NCBI RefSeq assembly: GCF_016805305.1
Contig: NZ_JAERQN010000014.1
Span: forward strand, 1 to 64,000
Source of the DNA: Falsiroseomonas ponticola
GTDB lineage: Bacteria > Pseudomonadota > Alphaproteobacteria > Acetobacterales > Acetobacteraceae
Length of the DNA: 64,000 nucleotides
Direction of reading: 5' to 3'
Shown here: positions 53,630 through 62,673 of the stretch, one piece after another
How positions within the stretch are numbered: the stretch's first letter is position 1
Layout: every line of letters begins with the position of its first letter
Translations under genes and position numbers: made by a program
The notes under the pieces: generated by a model
Seen by the model: only the letters and a program-made list of their open reading frames with translations
The model's database searches: none
Told to the model about the DNA's origin: nothing

Positions 53630-54938
53630 GCGCCTCTCCCCCCGCCATGCGCCGCGGCGCGGTGGCGATCGCGGCGTCCTCCGCCGTCTCCGCCGCGGCG
53701 GCCGGCGGCGCCAGCAGGCGGCGATACAGCGCCAGGTGCTCGACCGCCGCCTGGTCGATCAGCCGCGGCGGGCGGATGCCGGCGGCGAGCCTCTCCCACA
53801 GCCCCTTCTCCTCCACCGCGCGCCGCATCGTGGCGGCAAGGCCGGCGGCATCGCCGATCGGGAAATGCAGGCCATCGATGTCGTCGCGCACCGCTTCCGC
53901 CATGCCGCCCGCATTGCCGCAGATCACCGGCCGGCCGTGGCGGAAGGCCTCCATCGCCACCAGGGGCGCGTTCTCCCACCAGATCGAGGGCATCACCACC
54001 CAATCCACCGCCGCCATGCGCGCCGGCATGTCGCGCGCGGTGTAGAGGCCGTGGTGCCGCGCATCGGGCGCGGCTTCCAGCGCCGCCTTGAATTCGCCGA
54101 GGAATTCGTCCGGCTGCCAGGCGGTGCCGCCATGCAGCGCCAGGTCATGCGCCACGCCCTGCTTCGCCAGCCGCGCGGAGGCGCCGAGCGCCACCATCGC
54201 GCCCTTGAAGCGGTTGATGTGGCCGAAGAAGCCGAAGCGGTCCCGCCGCCCATCCGGCGCGGGCCGCGGCGGCGCGGTGGGGCCGAGCGCGATGCCGTTG
54301 CGCAGCACCTCGATCCGCGAGGCGTCCCAGCCGGCTTCCACGAAGCGGTCGCGCAGGAAGTCGGAGGGCGAGAGGATCAGGTCCACCCCCGCGAAGGCGC
54401 CGCGGATGCCGAGGTCCCGCAGCACGAGGTCCGTGCCGCCGCGCCCGGGGAAGCAGCGCCGGCAGCCATCGGGGGAGGGGCCGGGGCAGAGCCGGCCATC
54501 CACCGTCAGCAGCTGGCCTTCCTGCGGGCAGATCGCGAAGAAGTCGTGCAGCGTGACGACGATGCGCGCCCTGGGCGCGACGCGCCGCACCAGGTCCAGC
54601 GTCTCCAGCCCGAAATAAAGCAGGTGGTGGAAATGGATCACGTCGGGCTGGAAGGCCGCGACGAAGGGGCCGAGTTCCTGCAGCCCCCAGGTATCCAGCT
54701 GCGCCAGGTGGAAGCGGTCGAAATGGCTGAGCCAGACCAGCATCTCATCCGCATGGCGGCCCGCGGCCTGGAACAGCGTGCCCGGGCGGCGTTCGCGGTG
54801 CTGCCCGGTGACGGCGCCGAGGAACAGCCCTTCCACCCCATGCCGGTCGCGCAATTCGCGGAACAGGCCACGCGCCACCACCTCGGTGCCGCCGGGCTGC
54901 AGGTCGGGGTGGTTATGGCAGAAGACGAGAAGGCGCAT
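53613..54938 (-). CDS. GT4-family glycosyltransferase
   Basis: The 441-residue protein starts MRLLVFCHNHPDLQPGGTEV, a typical GT-B opening with the GGTE loop, and contains FGFFGHINRFKGAMVALGAS, VVMPSIWWENAPLVAMEAFR with the donor-binding Glu, and GNAGGMAEAVRDD. It probably transfers a sugar from a nucleotide sugar to a glycan. It heads the transcription unit that runs through the export genes, overlapping the next gene by 17 bases. A Cys-rich insertion (LCPGPSPDGCRRCFPG) is notable and might bind metal. Confidence 0.88.
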   Translation of the reverse strand: MRLLVFCHNHPDLQPGGTEVVARGLFRELRDRHGVEGLFLGAVTGQHRERRPGTLFQAAGRHADEMLVWLSHFDRFHLAQLDTWGLQELGPFVAAFQPDVIHFHHLLYFGLETLDLVRRVAPRARIVVTLHDFFAICPQEGQLLTVDGRLCPGPSPDGCRRCFPGRGGTDLVLRDLGIRGAFAGVDLILSPSDFLRDRFVEAGWDASRIEVLRNGIALGPTAPPRPAPDGRRDRFGFFGHINRFKGAMVALGASARLAKQGVAHDLALHGGTAWQPDEFLGEFKAALEAAPDARHHGLYTARDMPARMAAVDWVVMPSIWWENAPLVAMEAFRHGRPVICGNAGGMAEAVRDDIDGLHFPIGDAAGLAATMRRAVEEKGLWERLAAGIRPPRLIDQAAVEHLALYRRLLAPPAAAAETAEDAAIATAPRRMAGGEARVRVG

Positions 54939-55073
54939 GGTTCGGTGACGCTAGCACCTTGAGTGGATCAGCGGGCGAGGCTCTTCGCCCCGATGCCGCA
55001 AAAACATGTCCGCGGGAAGGGGGATACGACAATCCTCGCCCGTCCGGGTTGTTCCGGCGCCGGTGATGCCGCT

Positions 55074-57212
55074 TCACGCCGCCGCGAAGGTCTCCCCGGC
55101 CCGTGAAAATCCGTCCATCAGCGTGGCGATCGTGCGGTCCCAGCGATGGTGGTGCAATCGGCGATTGTAGGCGGCCGCGACGGTGCCGGCGTAGCCGCCA
55201 TGCTGGGCGATCGACTGGCGCTCGAAGTGGAACAGCTCCGCCGCCGGTTCGTAGAAGATGGTCCCGCCGGCCTCGCGCAGCCGCAGGCAGAGGTCGCTGT
55301 CCTCGTAGTCGCCGACGATGTAGCCGGCATGGAAGCCGCCGACCTCGTCCCAGGCCTTGCGGCGGATCAGCATCGCCGCGCCGGTCACGCCCGGCACGTC
55401 CCGCGGCCGGTTGGCTTCGGGGTAGTGGCGGGGGAATCCCTTGAAGTAGTGGCAGTTGAACCAGTCATCCCCCGGGCCGCGGGCGAAATACAGGCCGGCA
55501 TGCTGCAGCGACCCGTCATCGAACATCAGCTTCGGCCCGACGCAGGCGATGCGCCGGTCGGATTCCAGCCGCGCGAGGAGCGGCGCCAGCCAGCCCGGCC
55601 GGTCCGGCACCACGTCCGAGTTCAGCATCAGCAGCAGCGGCGCGGTGGCCACGGCGGCGCCGCTGTTGCAGGCGGTGGCGTAGCCGGCATTGCGCCCATG
55701 CAGCACCAGCGTGACGCCGATGCCCGCCAGGCCGCAGGTGCCGCGCAGCAGGTGCTCGGCCTCCCCGCGCTGCTCGGGGCTGTCCAGCACGTAGATGATC
55801 TCCGCCTGCCGCAGCATCGGGTCCCGCGCGAAGGCGGCGAGCTGGTGGCGGATGAAGCGGAGGTTCCGGTAGAGCGGGATGACGAAGGAGATGGCGGGCG
55901 CGGCCGGCGCCGGGCCGATGCGCACCACCTCCTGCCCCACCGGATCGGCGGAGGCGGCGGCATGCAGCCTTGCGGCGGCGGGGGCCAGGACCTGGTCCAG
56001 CAGGGCCGGGCCGACATCCAGCGGGTTGACGCTGCGCAGCACCACCTCCCGCGCCTGGGCGGCGGGGATCAGGGCGGGGCCGGCGATCAGCTCGATGGCA
56101 TCGCCGGAGCCGAGCGCGACCTCCACCCGCCATTGCGCCACCGGGCCGGGGCCGGCATCGGGCACATGCACGACGAAGCCGGGCCGCGGATCGGCATCGC
56201 CGAAGGGGGCCTGTTCGAACTTCTTCACCACGTCGGGGCGGCTGACGCGGAAGATGGATTCGGGCGGCACGGGGATGGGGCCGAAGGGGCCGCGCAGCAG
56301 CAGGCCGCGGGTCAGGCGCAGCGGGTCATGCAGCCAGCCCAGCAGGAAGACGCCGCCGCCATGGTCGGAGATCGCGCGGTCCACCGCGGCGCCGACGGCG
56401 TTCGCGGTTTCCGCCGCCGCGCGGGGCGGCGCCAGGGCCAGCACCTGCGCATCCCGCACCGCATCGCGGCACCAGGGTTCCTGCACATGGCGCCGCAGCG
56501 CGATGAAGGCCTGGCGCAGCAGGCCGCGCTGCGGCCCGTTGGGCTGCCGGGCGAGTTCGACCAGCGAGGGCGGGGGGGCGGCCGGGGCGGGCAGTTGCAG
56601 CGCGGTGCCGTCGCCCTGCAGCAGCACCGCGCCGGCCGCGCCCGCGGGCAGGGGGGAGAGGCCGGCCTCCGGATCCGGCACCCGGCCCAGGCCCTGGGGC
56701 GTCACCAGCCAGCCGCCGGCCTCGATCCGCCACAGGCAGCGCCCCTGGCCGAGCATGACCAGCGGGCGGGCGGTATCCGGCGCCGGGCGCAGCAGGGGCC
56801 GCGCCAGGGCGACCAGGTCCCGCGCCAGCGCGCCATCGGCGGCGGCGCGCAGCGGCCCGGCCGCCTTGCCGGCGAGCAGCGCCAGCAGCCGCGGCGCGGC
56901 GGCGAGGAGGGGTTGCAGCTGGTCGGGCGCGCGCGCCGGGCCGAGCGCCGACCAGGGCCCGCCCGCGAGGCGGAGGCCGATGCCCGCGCCGCCCCGCGCC
57001 TTGAGCAGCAGGATGGTGCCGCCGCCCGCCTCCTCCGGCAGGGGCATCTGGGAGAGGGGGCGGAAGGGCGCACCCTCATCGAGGCGGCATTCGGCGCCCT
57101 GGGCCTCCGCCGCGCCGCGCAGCACGACCATGGCCACATCCGTGCCGAGGCGCACCCACCAGGCATCGATGGCCGGTCCGGTCGCGGGCATGTCGGCGGG
57201 GGTGCTGGTCAC
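55074..57212 (-). CDS. Large protein with C-terminal GT2 glycosyltransferase domain
   Basis: The 712-residue protein has an N-terminal region of about 440 residues of unknown fold (many Leu/Ala/Pro) and a C-terminal GT-A domain: ISFVIPLYRNLRFIRHQLA, YVLDSPEQRGEAEHLL, ALLLMLNSDVVPDRPGW (with the metal-binding acidic pair), GAAMLIRRKAWDEVGGFHA and YEDSDLCLRLREAGG. It resembles rhamnosyl- or glucosyltransferases of glycan clusters. The start is GTG at 57212 with AAAGGG seven bases upstream; an ATG at 57191 is possible. It follows the RTX gene. Confidence 0.85.
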   Translation of the reverse strand: MTSTPADMPATGPAIDAWWVRLGTDVAMVVLRGAAEAQGAECRLDEGAPFRPLSQMPLPEEAGGGTILLLKARGGAGIGLRLAGGPWSALGPARAPDQLQPLLAAAPRLLALLAGKAAGPLRAAADGALARDLVALARPLLRPAPDTARPLVMLGQGRCLWRIEAGGWLVTPQGLGRVPDPEAGLSPLPAGAAGAVLLQGDGTALQLPAPAAPPPSLVELARQPNGPQRGLLRQAFIALRRHVQEPWCRDAVRDAQVLALAPPRAAAETANAVGAAVDRAISDHGGGVFLLGWLHDPLRLTRGLLLRGPFGPIPVPPESIFRVSRPDVVKKFEQAPFGDADPRPGFVVHVPDAGPGPVAQWRVEVALGSGDAIELIAGPALIPAAQAREVVLRSVNPLDVGPALLDQVLAPAAARLHAAASADPVGQEVVRIGPAPAAPAISFVIPLYRNLRFIRHQLAAFARDPMLRQAEIIYVLDSPEQRGEAEHLLRGTCGLAGIGVTLVLHGRNAGYATACNSGAAVATAPLLLMLNSDVVPDRPGWLAPLLARLESDRRIACVGPKLMFDDGSLQHAGLYFARGPGDDWFNCHYFKGFPRHYPEANRPRDVPGVTGAAMLIRRKAWDEVGGFHAGYIVGDYEDSDLCLRLREAGGTIFYEPAAELFHFERQSIAQHGGYAGTVAAAYNRRLHHHRWDRTIATLMDGFSRAGETFAAA

Positions 57213-57355
57213 GGATCGGCCCTTTTGCTGGGCGGCATCAATGACGCGGATGTGATCGGGCGCAAGCGGAAAGCCACCGGGGGAACGATGCCGGCCATGG
57301 CCCGCCGCCGCGCCACCCGATGCCTACGCCGCGCCGGGCACCGAAGGGCCCGGCG

Positions 57356-57919
57356 TCAGACGACCTGGACGATGGTGTCGATGTTGTTCGTCAGGTCGGT
57401 GGGGGAGATGCCGTGCAGCGTGATGGTATCGCTGCCGAGGGTGATGACGGCATTGCCGAAGCTGTCCGCGCTGACATGGCCGCCCGTCACCAGGTCGGCC
57501 GCGGCGTTGACGCCCGAGCCGTTGATGCCGCTGGCGATCTGCAGCGTGTCCGTGCCGATCGAGAAGCCGATGATCAGGTCATGGCCGAAGCCGCTGTCGA
57601 AGGCGAAGACATCGTCGCCCGTGCCGCCCAGCGCGGTATCGTCGCCGCCGCCGCCGACCAGCAGGTCATCGCCGCGGCCGCCATCGAGGTAGTCGTCCCC
57701 CGACCCGCCGCTCAGCGTATCGTCGCCATTCTCGCCATAGGCGGTGTCGTCGCCGCTGCGCAGCGCGACGTCGTCGTCGCCCGTGCCGGCCAGGACGACG
57801 TCGTCGCCAGAGCTGGAATCGACGGTGTCATCGCCACCGCCGGAGACGATGGTGTCGTCACCGCTCGCGGTTTCGATTTCGTCGCTGCCGCCGCCATAGA
57901 TCGACGCGAACCCTGACAT
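57356..57919 (-). CDS. Small RTX (hemolysin-type calcium-binding) protein
   Basis: The 187-residue protein is made almost wholly of about ten glycine/aspartate nonapeptides of the GGxGxD type, such as GGGDDTVDSSSGDDVVLAGT and GGSGDDYLDGGRGDD (residues 8-100), followed by a folded tail ending NNIDTIVQVV that may be the uncleaved C-terminal secretion signal. RTX repeats bind calcium outside the cell and fold after type I export. It is therefore the likely substrate of the nearby secretion genes. The ATG at 57919 has GGAGG five bases upstream. No catalytic domain is present. Confidence 0.85.
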   Translation of the reverse strand: MSGFASIYGGGSDEIETASGDDTIVSGGGDDTVDSSSGDDVVLAGTGDDDVALRSGDDTAYGENGDDTLSGGSGDDYLDGGRGDDLLVGGGGDDTALGGTGDDVFAFDSGFGHDLIIGFSIGTDTLQIASGINGSGVNAAADLVTGGHVSADSFGNAVITLGSDTITLHGISPTDLTNNIDTIVQVV

Positions 57920-58348
57920 CGGTGCCTCCACGCGCCCGGCCGGCCCAGGCCGTCGCGTTTTCTACCATCTCAGGAATGAAACCATTCACCACCAAAGTCA
58001 ACGAAAAGCAGCAAAAGGCCATCCTTGGCCGGGCAGGGCGCTGGCGGCGCAACTCGCTGATATTCAATCATTAACAGAATTTTGGACACTCAATACAAAA
58101 TATTACAACGTATCCATCTGCGCTGGCGCGGCCCCAGGGGCACGATACGGCCCGATGCGGCCCGGCCACGGCCGAAGCCAGCTTCGGCCACGCTTTCGCG
58201 GGCCCCGAGTCCCCGCCCGGCCCCGCGGGCCGGCGGGCCGGGCACCCCGCGGCGGGCCTCCGCGAGTTCTTGCCCGCTATTCAGTAATTGATCGCGATTT
58301 CGTGATCAACCGAATCGTCGCCACAGTATTCGTGGCGCGCGCCCGGGA
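57920..58348. other. Gene-free spacer upstream of the RTX gene
   Basis: No gene is credible in these 429 bases. The part 57960-58110 is A/T-rich relative to the window and holds promoter-like sequence on the minus strand (TTGTAT and TTGAGT near 58088-58098 with TAATG-type elements 17-18 bases on), but no single promoter is clear. The other part holds a hairpin at 58170-58189. Confidence 0.5.
58170..58189. terminator. Hairpin downstream of the WbsX-type gene
   Basis: GGCCGAAGC pairs perfectly with GCTTCGGCC around CA, 160 bases past the stop codon on the minus strand. Without a T run it is only a possible terminator. Confidence 0.4.
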
Positions 58349-61300
58349 TCAGCGGCCCCGGCCGCGCCGTCGCCGCGCCGCTGGGGCTTCGGCCAGCGGC
58401 TCCGGCGCGGGCGGTGCCGGGGGGGCGGGCAGGCGCAGCAGCGCCACCTGCGACACCGCGGCACCGGCCAGGCCCCGCATCGCCGCGGCCTCGGATTCGG
58501 GCGGCGTGGGGCCGGCGAGCGCCGCCGCCAGCGCGGCGCGGCGCCACAGCACGGCGCCGGGCACGGGATCCCCGCCGGCTTCGCGGATGGCGGCGAAGGC
58601 GGCGCCGGGCTCGGCCTCCAGCGCCGCCGCGGCGCGGCGCAGGAAGGGGCCGCCCGGGGCCAGGTCCGGATCGGCCAGCCAGATCAGCGCGGCATCGCTT
58701 TCCGCCAGCGCCAGGGCGGCCAGGGCGCGCCAGCCCGGCACGGGCGCCACCACGCGGCGCCAGTGGCGGTGCCAGCGCAGCGCGGCCTCCGCCGCGCCCT
58801 GCGCCACCAGCGGGTCCGCCCCATCCTCCGCCACCAGCAGGTCGGCCACCGGCTGGTCCTGCCGGAAGACGGCATCGAGCCGGCTGGCGAGCATGCGGCC
58901 GCGCCCCTGGCCCGCCACCACGGCGGCGATGCCCGGCAGCCCCGGCACCAGCCGCGCCAGCAGGGCGCGGGCGTGGCGGGCCTCGTCGAAGCGCGCCCGC
59001 GCCGCGGCGTGGCGCGCCTGGCGGGCCGCCGGGGTCGCCGGCGGGTCCAGCAGCCTCGTCGCCTCCTGGGCCATCGCCTCCACATCGCCGAGGGCGACGG
59101 CGGCGCCGCCGAATTCCACCGCCAGCGCCGCGGCGCCGCCCGCTTGCTCGAAGGCCAGGATCGGCAGACCGGCGGAGGCGGCTTCCTGCGCCAGCAGCGG
59201 GAAGGGGGCCTCGCGCGCGGTCAGCGCCAGCAGGTCCGCGGCCGGCAGCAGGGCGCCGGGATGCGCCAGGTGCTCCACCAGGTGGAACCCCTCCCGCGTC
59301 GCGGCCGCGATCTCGCTGCCCATCCAGGCGCGGATGGCGGGGTCCAGCGGCCCGACCCAGGCGGCGGCAAGCCGCGGATGCCGGGCGCGCAGGCGCCGGA
59401 AGAGCTGGATGAACAGGTCTATCCCATGGCGCAGGTCGCCCGGCCCGGCGCCCAGCAGCAGGGGGTCGCCGGGCGCGATGCCCAGTGCCTCCCGCGCCGC
59501 CAGCGCGGCCGCCGGGTCGGGGGCAGGGGCGGCCGGCAGCCCCGGCTCCAGCACCTCCGGCACCGCGCTGCCGCGCAGCTCCTCCGCCAGCGCGTCCCTG
59601 ACCGCCACGGCGGGCACCAGGCAGGCATCCACCTGGCCGAGGGCCGCCCGCAGCGCGCCGGTCAGGCCGCGCGCGCGCAGCATGGCCGGCATCTCCTCCA
59701 GCAGCAGGGTGGTGCGGATGCCGGCGCGAATGGCGGCGCGCGCCAGGCGGGCGGCCGCGGCGGCATCCATCACGGCGTGGCGGATGCCGCTGGCGCGGGC
59801 ATTGGCCAGCGCGGCCTCCGCCGCCGTCGCCACCGTCACCGGGCCGAGCCGGGCGAAATCGGGCTCCAGCGGCCCGCCCGCCAGCAGCAGCACCTCCACC
59901 CGCAGCCCGCTGCGCCGGGCGATGGCCTGCACGGCGGCGAGCAGGCGACGCGTCGCCTCCCGCTCCTCCGCATCGCCGGCCACCACCAGCAGGCAGGGCA
60001 CTTCCTGCGCCGCGCGGCCGATGACGGCGCGCGCCGTCGCGTTCAGGAAGGCGTGGCCGTAATGCAGGTCGGGCTCCAGATAGGCGCCCTCGCACCATTC
60101 GTTCCAGGCATTGACGCAGACGAAGGGCTCCGCGCCCATGAAGGGCCTGGCCGCCGCGCGCTCCACCAGCTCCCCCAGCCAGGCCTCGTAGGTGGCGGGC
60201 GTCGATCCGTGGATGATGACGGTGTTGGTGCCCTGCTTGCGCGGGTCGTTGTCCCAGCCCGGCACCGCGCATTTGATCAGCGGGTATTCGGGCTCCGGCT
60301 CCTCCAGCGACACGCGGGCGATGTCGTCATAGCTGAAGACGGTGCCGGTGAAGTCGGGGTCGAGGTAGTCGAGCGACGCGCTGATCGGCATCGCGCGCTT
60401 CGTCACCTTGTGCGGCGGGAATTCGATGGCGGCGTCGAAGCCGACCTCCCGCGGGTCGATGTCGTCGAAGCTCTGCGCCATGACGAAGACGGGGTCCTCC
60501 CCGTGGTCGTCGCGGAAGCGCTTGCGCCAGCCCGCCACGATCTCCTTCGGCTCCGGCATCAGCCCGGCGCGGTACATCATCAGCAGCGGGCGGCCATTGA
60601 CGCGGATGTAGCGCGGATCGCGGAAGTGCCGGGCGAGTTCGGCCATCAGCGCGGCCTCCTCCTCCGGCCGGTAGTCCTGGCTCATCAGCACGTCGTTCTC
60701 GGCGCCGTCCCAGCGCCGCGTCCAGTTCTCGTTCGCCCACATCAGGGCGAAGGGCATGTCGAGGCTGCGGTCCGCCAGGAAGGCATCGACCGGCTTTTCC
60801 AGCAGCCGGTGGCCGTTGAACCAGTACCAGTAGAAGACCCAGCCGAAGACGCCGCCGCGCTTCGCCATCTCGATCTGGCGGCGCATGACGTTCATGTCCG
60901 TCAGCGCATAGGGGCCGAGGTCGCGCGGGATGCGCGGCTGGTAGTGGCCGGCGAAGCGCGGCAGGGCGCGCGGCAGGTTGGTCCATTCGGTGAAGCCCTT
61001 GCCCCACCAGGCATCGTTCTCCGCGATCGCGTGGAACTGCGGCAGGTAGTAGGTCAGCACCTTGGCGCGCGGGCGGGCGCCATCGGGCAGGGGCTTCGCC
61101 TCCTCGAAATCCTCGCCGGCGCGGGTGTTGCGCTTGACCATGCGCGGGATGGTCGGCGTTTCCTGCGGCATGCGCGGATGCACGCCGGGTTCGTGCCGGT
61201 GGGCCAGCCAGTGCAGCAGCGGCGGCATCTCCGCCTGCCCGCCCATGTGGCGCTTGACGTAGTAGCGGCTTTCGAAATCGGGCGAGGGTTCGCGCCCTTC

Positions 61301-61789
61301 CTGCCAGCCGATCGTGACGTAGTGCTCGAAGGGATCGGCGCCGGCGCGCGCCACGTCGCGATAGGTCGCGAGGTAGAATTCCGCGTCGAATTCCGGGATC
61401 GGCGCGGCGCCATAGGCGCGGCTGCGCAGGTAATGCGCCAGCGCGGGCTCCGCGGGGTCCAGCCCGTTGCGCACGCGGTACCAGGCCGTGTCGAAATGCG
61501 GGCCCGGCTGGCGGCTTTCCAGGTCCCCGTGCATGACATAGTGCAGCACGGGGTCGAAGCCGGCGTCGCGCACATCGGGGTGCTGCGCCAGGTACCAGGC
61601 GGGGTCGAGGTAGTAGTTGGGCCGCCGTCCCTCGCGCCATCCGCGCGTCAGGAAATGCAGCGTCGGATCCTCGCCGGCATGGGCGACATCGGCGTTGTTC
61701 GCGACATACCATTCGGCATCGAGGATGCCGCTATCCGCCAGCGCCTGCAGGTCCGGCGCCAGCCCATCCCCAGCCGGCGCGCCGTCCAT
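58349..61789 (-). CDS. Very large WbsX-type (GH99-like) glycan protein with GT-B C-terminal domain
   Basis: This 1146-residue protein has three parts. Residues 1-200 hold about five repeats of the pattern WYLAQHPDVRDAGFDPVLHY...G..EGR, found in front of surface glycosyltransferases. Residues 240-600 match the WbsX/GH99-like family (YYLPQFHAIAENDAWWGKGF, ALMWANENWTRRWDGAEND, VCVNAWNEWCEGAYLEPD). Residues 680-1000 resemble a GT-B transferase (LLLGAGPGDLRHGIDLFI, LAFEQAGGAAALAVEF). WbsX-like proteins are thought to act in O-antigen or capsule synthesis. The ATG overlaps the rfbA stop (TGATG). Confidence 0.87.
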   Translation of the reverse strand: MDGAPAGDGLAPDLQALADSGILDAEWYVANNADVAHAGEDPTLHFLTRGWREGRRPNYYLDPAWYLAQHPDVRDAGFDPVLHYVMHGDLESRQPGPHFDTAWYRVRNGLDPAEPALAHYLRSRAYGAAPIPEFDAEFYLATYRDVARAGADPFEHYVTIGWQEGREPSPDFESRYYVKRHMGGQAEMPPLLHWLAHRHEPGVHPRMPQETPTIPRMVKRNTRAGEDFEEAKPLPDGARPRAKVLTYYLPQFHAIAENDAWWGKGFTEWTNLPRALPRFAGHYQPRIPRDLGPYALTDMNVMRRQIEMAKRGGVFGWVFYWYWFNGHRLLEKPVDAFLADRSLDMPFALMWANENWTRRWDGAENDVLMSQDYRPEEEAALMAELARHFRDPRYIRVNGRPLLMMYRAGLMPEPKEIVAGWRKRFRDDHGEDPVFVMAQSFDDIDPREVGFDAAIEFPPHKVTKRAMPISASLDYLDPDFTGTVFSYDDIARVSLEEPEPEYPLIKCAVPGWDNDPRKQGTNTVIIHGSTPATYEAWLGELVERAAARPFMGAEPFVCVNAWNEWCEGAYLEPDLHYGHAFLNATARAVIGRAAQEVPCLLVVAGDAEEREATRRLLAAVQAIARRSGLRVEVLLLAGGPLEPDFARLGPVTVATAAEAALANARASGIRHAVMDAAAAARLARAAIRAGIRTTLLLEEMPAMLRARGLTGALRAALGQVDACLVPAVAVRDALAEELRGSAVPEVLEPGLPAAPAPDPAAALAAREALGIAPGDPLLLGAGPGDLRHGIDLFIQLFRRLRARHPRLAAAWVGPLDPAIRAWMGSEIAAATREGFHLVEHLAHPGALLPAADLLALTAREAPFPLLAQEAASAGLPILAFEQAGGAAALAVEFGGAAVALGDVEAMAQEATRLLDPPATPAARQARHAAARARFDEARHARALLARLVPGLPGIAAVVAGQGRGRMLASRLDAVFRQDQPVADLLVAEDGADPLVAQGAAEAALRWHRHWRRVVAPVPGWRALAALALAESDAALIWLADPDLAPGGPFLRRAAAALEAEPGAAFAAIREAGGDPVPGAVLWRRAALAAALAGPTPPESEAAAMRGLAGAAVSQVALLRLPAPPAPPAPEPLAEAPAARRRRGRGR

Positions 61790-62673
61790 CACTGGTCCTC
61801 GCGCGCCAGCAGGCCTTCGAGGTAGGTGCCATAGCCGCTGTTGCGCAGCGGCTTCGCCAGCGCCCGCAGCTGGTCGGCATCGATGAAGCCCATGCGCCAG
61901 GCGATCTCCTCCGGCGAGGCCACCTTCTGCCCCGTCCGCTTCTCGATCGCGCGGACGAATTCGCCGGCTTCCAGCAGGCTGTCATGCGTGCCGGTGTCGA
62001 GCCAGGCATAGCCGCGGCCGAGCCGCGTGACGCGCAGCGACCCTTCGTCCAGATAGGCGCGGTTGAGGTCGGTGATCTCCAGCTCCCCGCGCGCGGAGGG
62101 CTTGAGCCCGCGCGCGATGGCGGGTGCCCGCCCGTCATAGACATAGAGGCCGGTGACCGCCCAGTTGGACTTGGGCGCCTTCGGCTTCTCCTCCAGGCTC
62201 AGCGCCGTGCCCTCGCCGTCGAACTCCACCACGCCGTAGCGTTCGGGATCGGCGACGCGATAGGCGAAGACGCCGGCGCCAGCCCCCTGGCTCGCGGCCT
62301 CCCGCGCCTCCTTCAGCCGCGTCTCCAGGTCGTGGCCGTGGAACAGGTTGTCGCCCAGCACCAGCGTGCTCGGCGCGCCCGCGAGGAAATCCTCGGACAG
62401 CGTCAGCGCGCGGGCGATGCCGTCCGGCTTCTCCTGCACCGTGTAGTCGAAGCGCAGCCCCCAGCGCGCGCCATCGCCGAGCAGCCGCTGGAACAGCGGC
62501 ATGTCGTGCGGCGTGGAGATGATCATGATCTCCTGGATGCCCGCCAGCATCAGGACCGAGAGCGGATAGTAGATCATCGGCTTGTCGAAGACGGGCAGCA
62601 GCTGCTTCGAGACCGCGAGCGTCGCGGGATGCAGCCGCGTGCCGGATCCTCCGGCCAGGACGATGCCCTTCAT
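61789..62673 (-). CDS. rfbA: Glucose-1-phosphate thymidylyltransferase
   Basis: RfbA/RmlA makes dTDP-glucose, the first step to dTDP-L-rhamnose. The 294-residue protein has KGIVLAGGSGTRLHPAT with the nucleotide-binding signature, SKQLLPVFDKPMIYYPLSVL, LVLGDNLFHGHDLE and VEFDGEGTALSLEEKPKAPK; YAWLDTGTHDSLLEAGEFV is the late catalytic segment. Length is normal. It overlaps rfbD by four bases (ATGA) and the WbsX gene by one. Confidence 0.96.
   Translation of the reverse strand: MKGIVLAGGSGTRLHPATLAVSKQLLPVFDKPMIYYPLSVLMLAGIQEIMIISTPHDMPLFQRLLGDGARWGLRFDYTVQEKPDGIARALTLSEDFLAGAPSTLVLGDNLFHGHDLETRLKEAREAASQGAGAGVFAYRVADPERYGVVEFDGEGTALSLEEKPKAPKSNWAVTGLYVYDGRAPAIARGLKPSARGELEITDLNRAYLDEGSLRVTRLGRGYAWLDTGTHDSLLEAGEFVRAIEKRTGQKVASPEEIAWRMGFIDADQLRALAKPLRNSGYGTYLEGLLAREDQ

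Noticed and set aside
51330-54962. Open frame of about 1200 residues antisense to the ABC and glycosyltransferase genes
   Set aside because: His/Arg/Gln-rich shadow without any domain, lying over two genes with complete Walker motifs.
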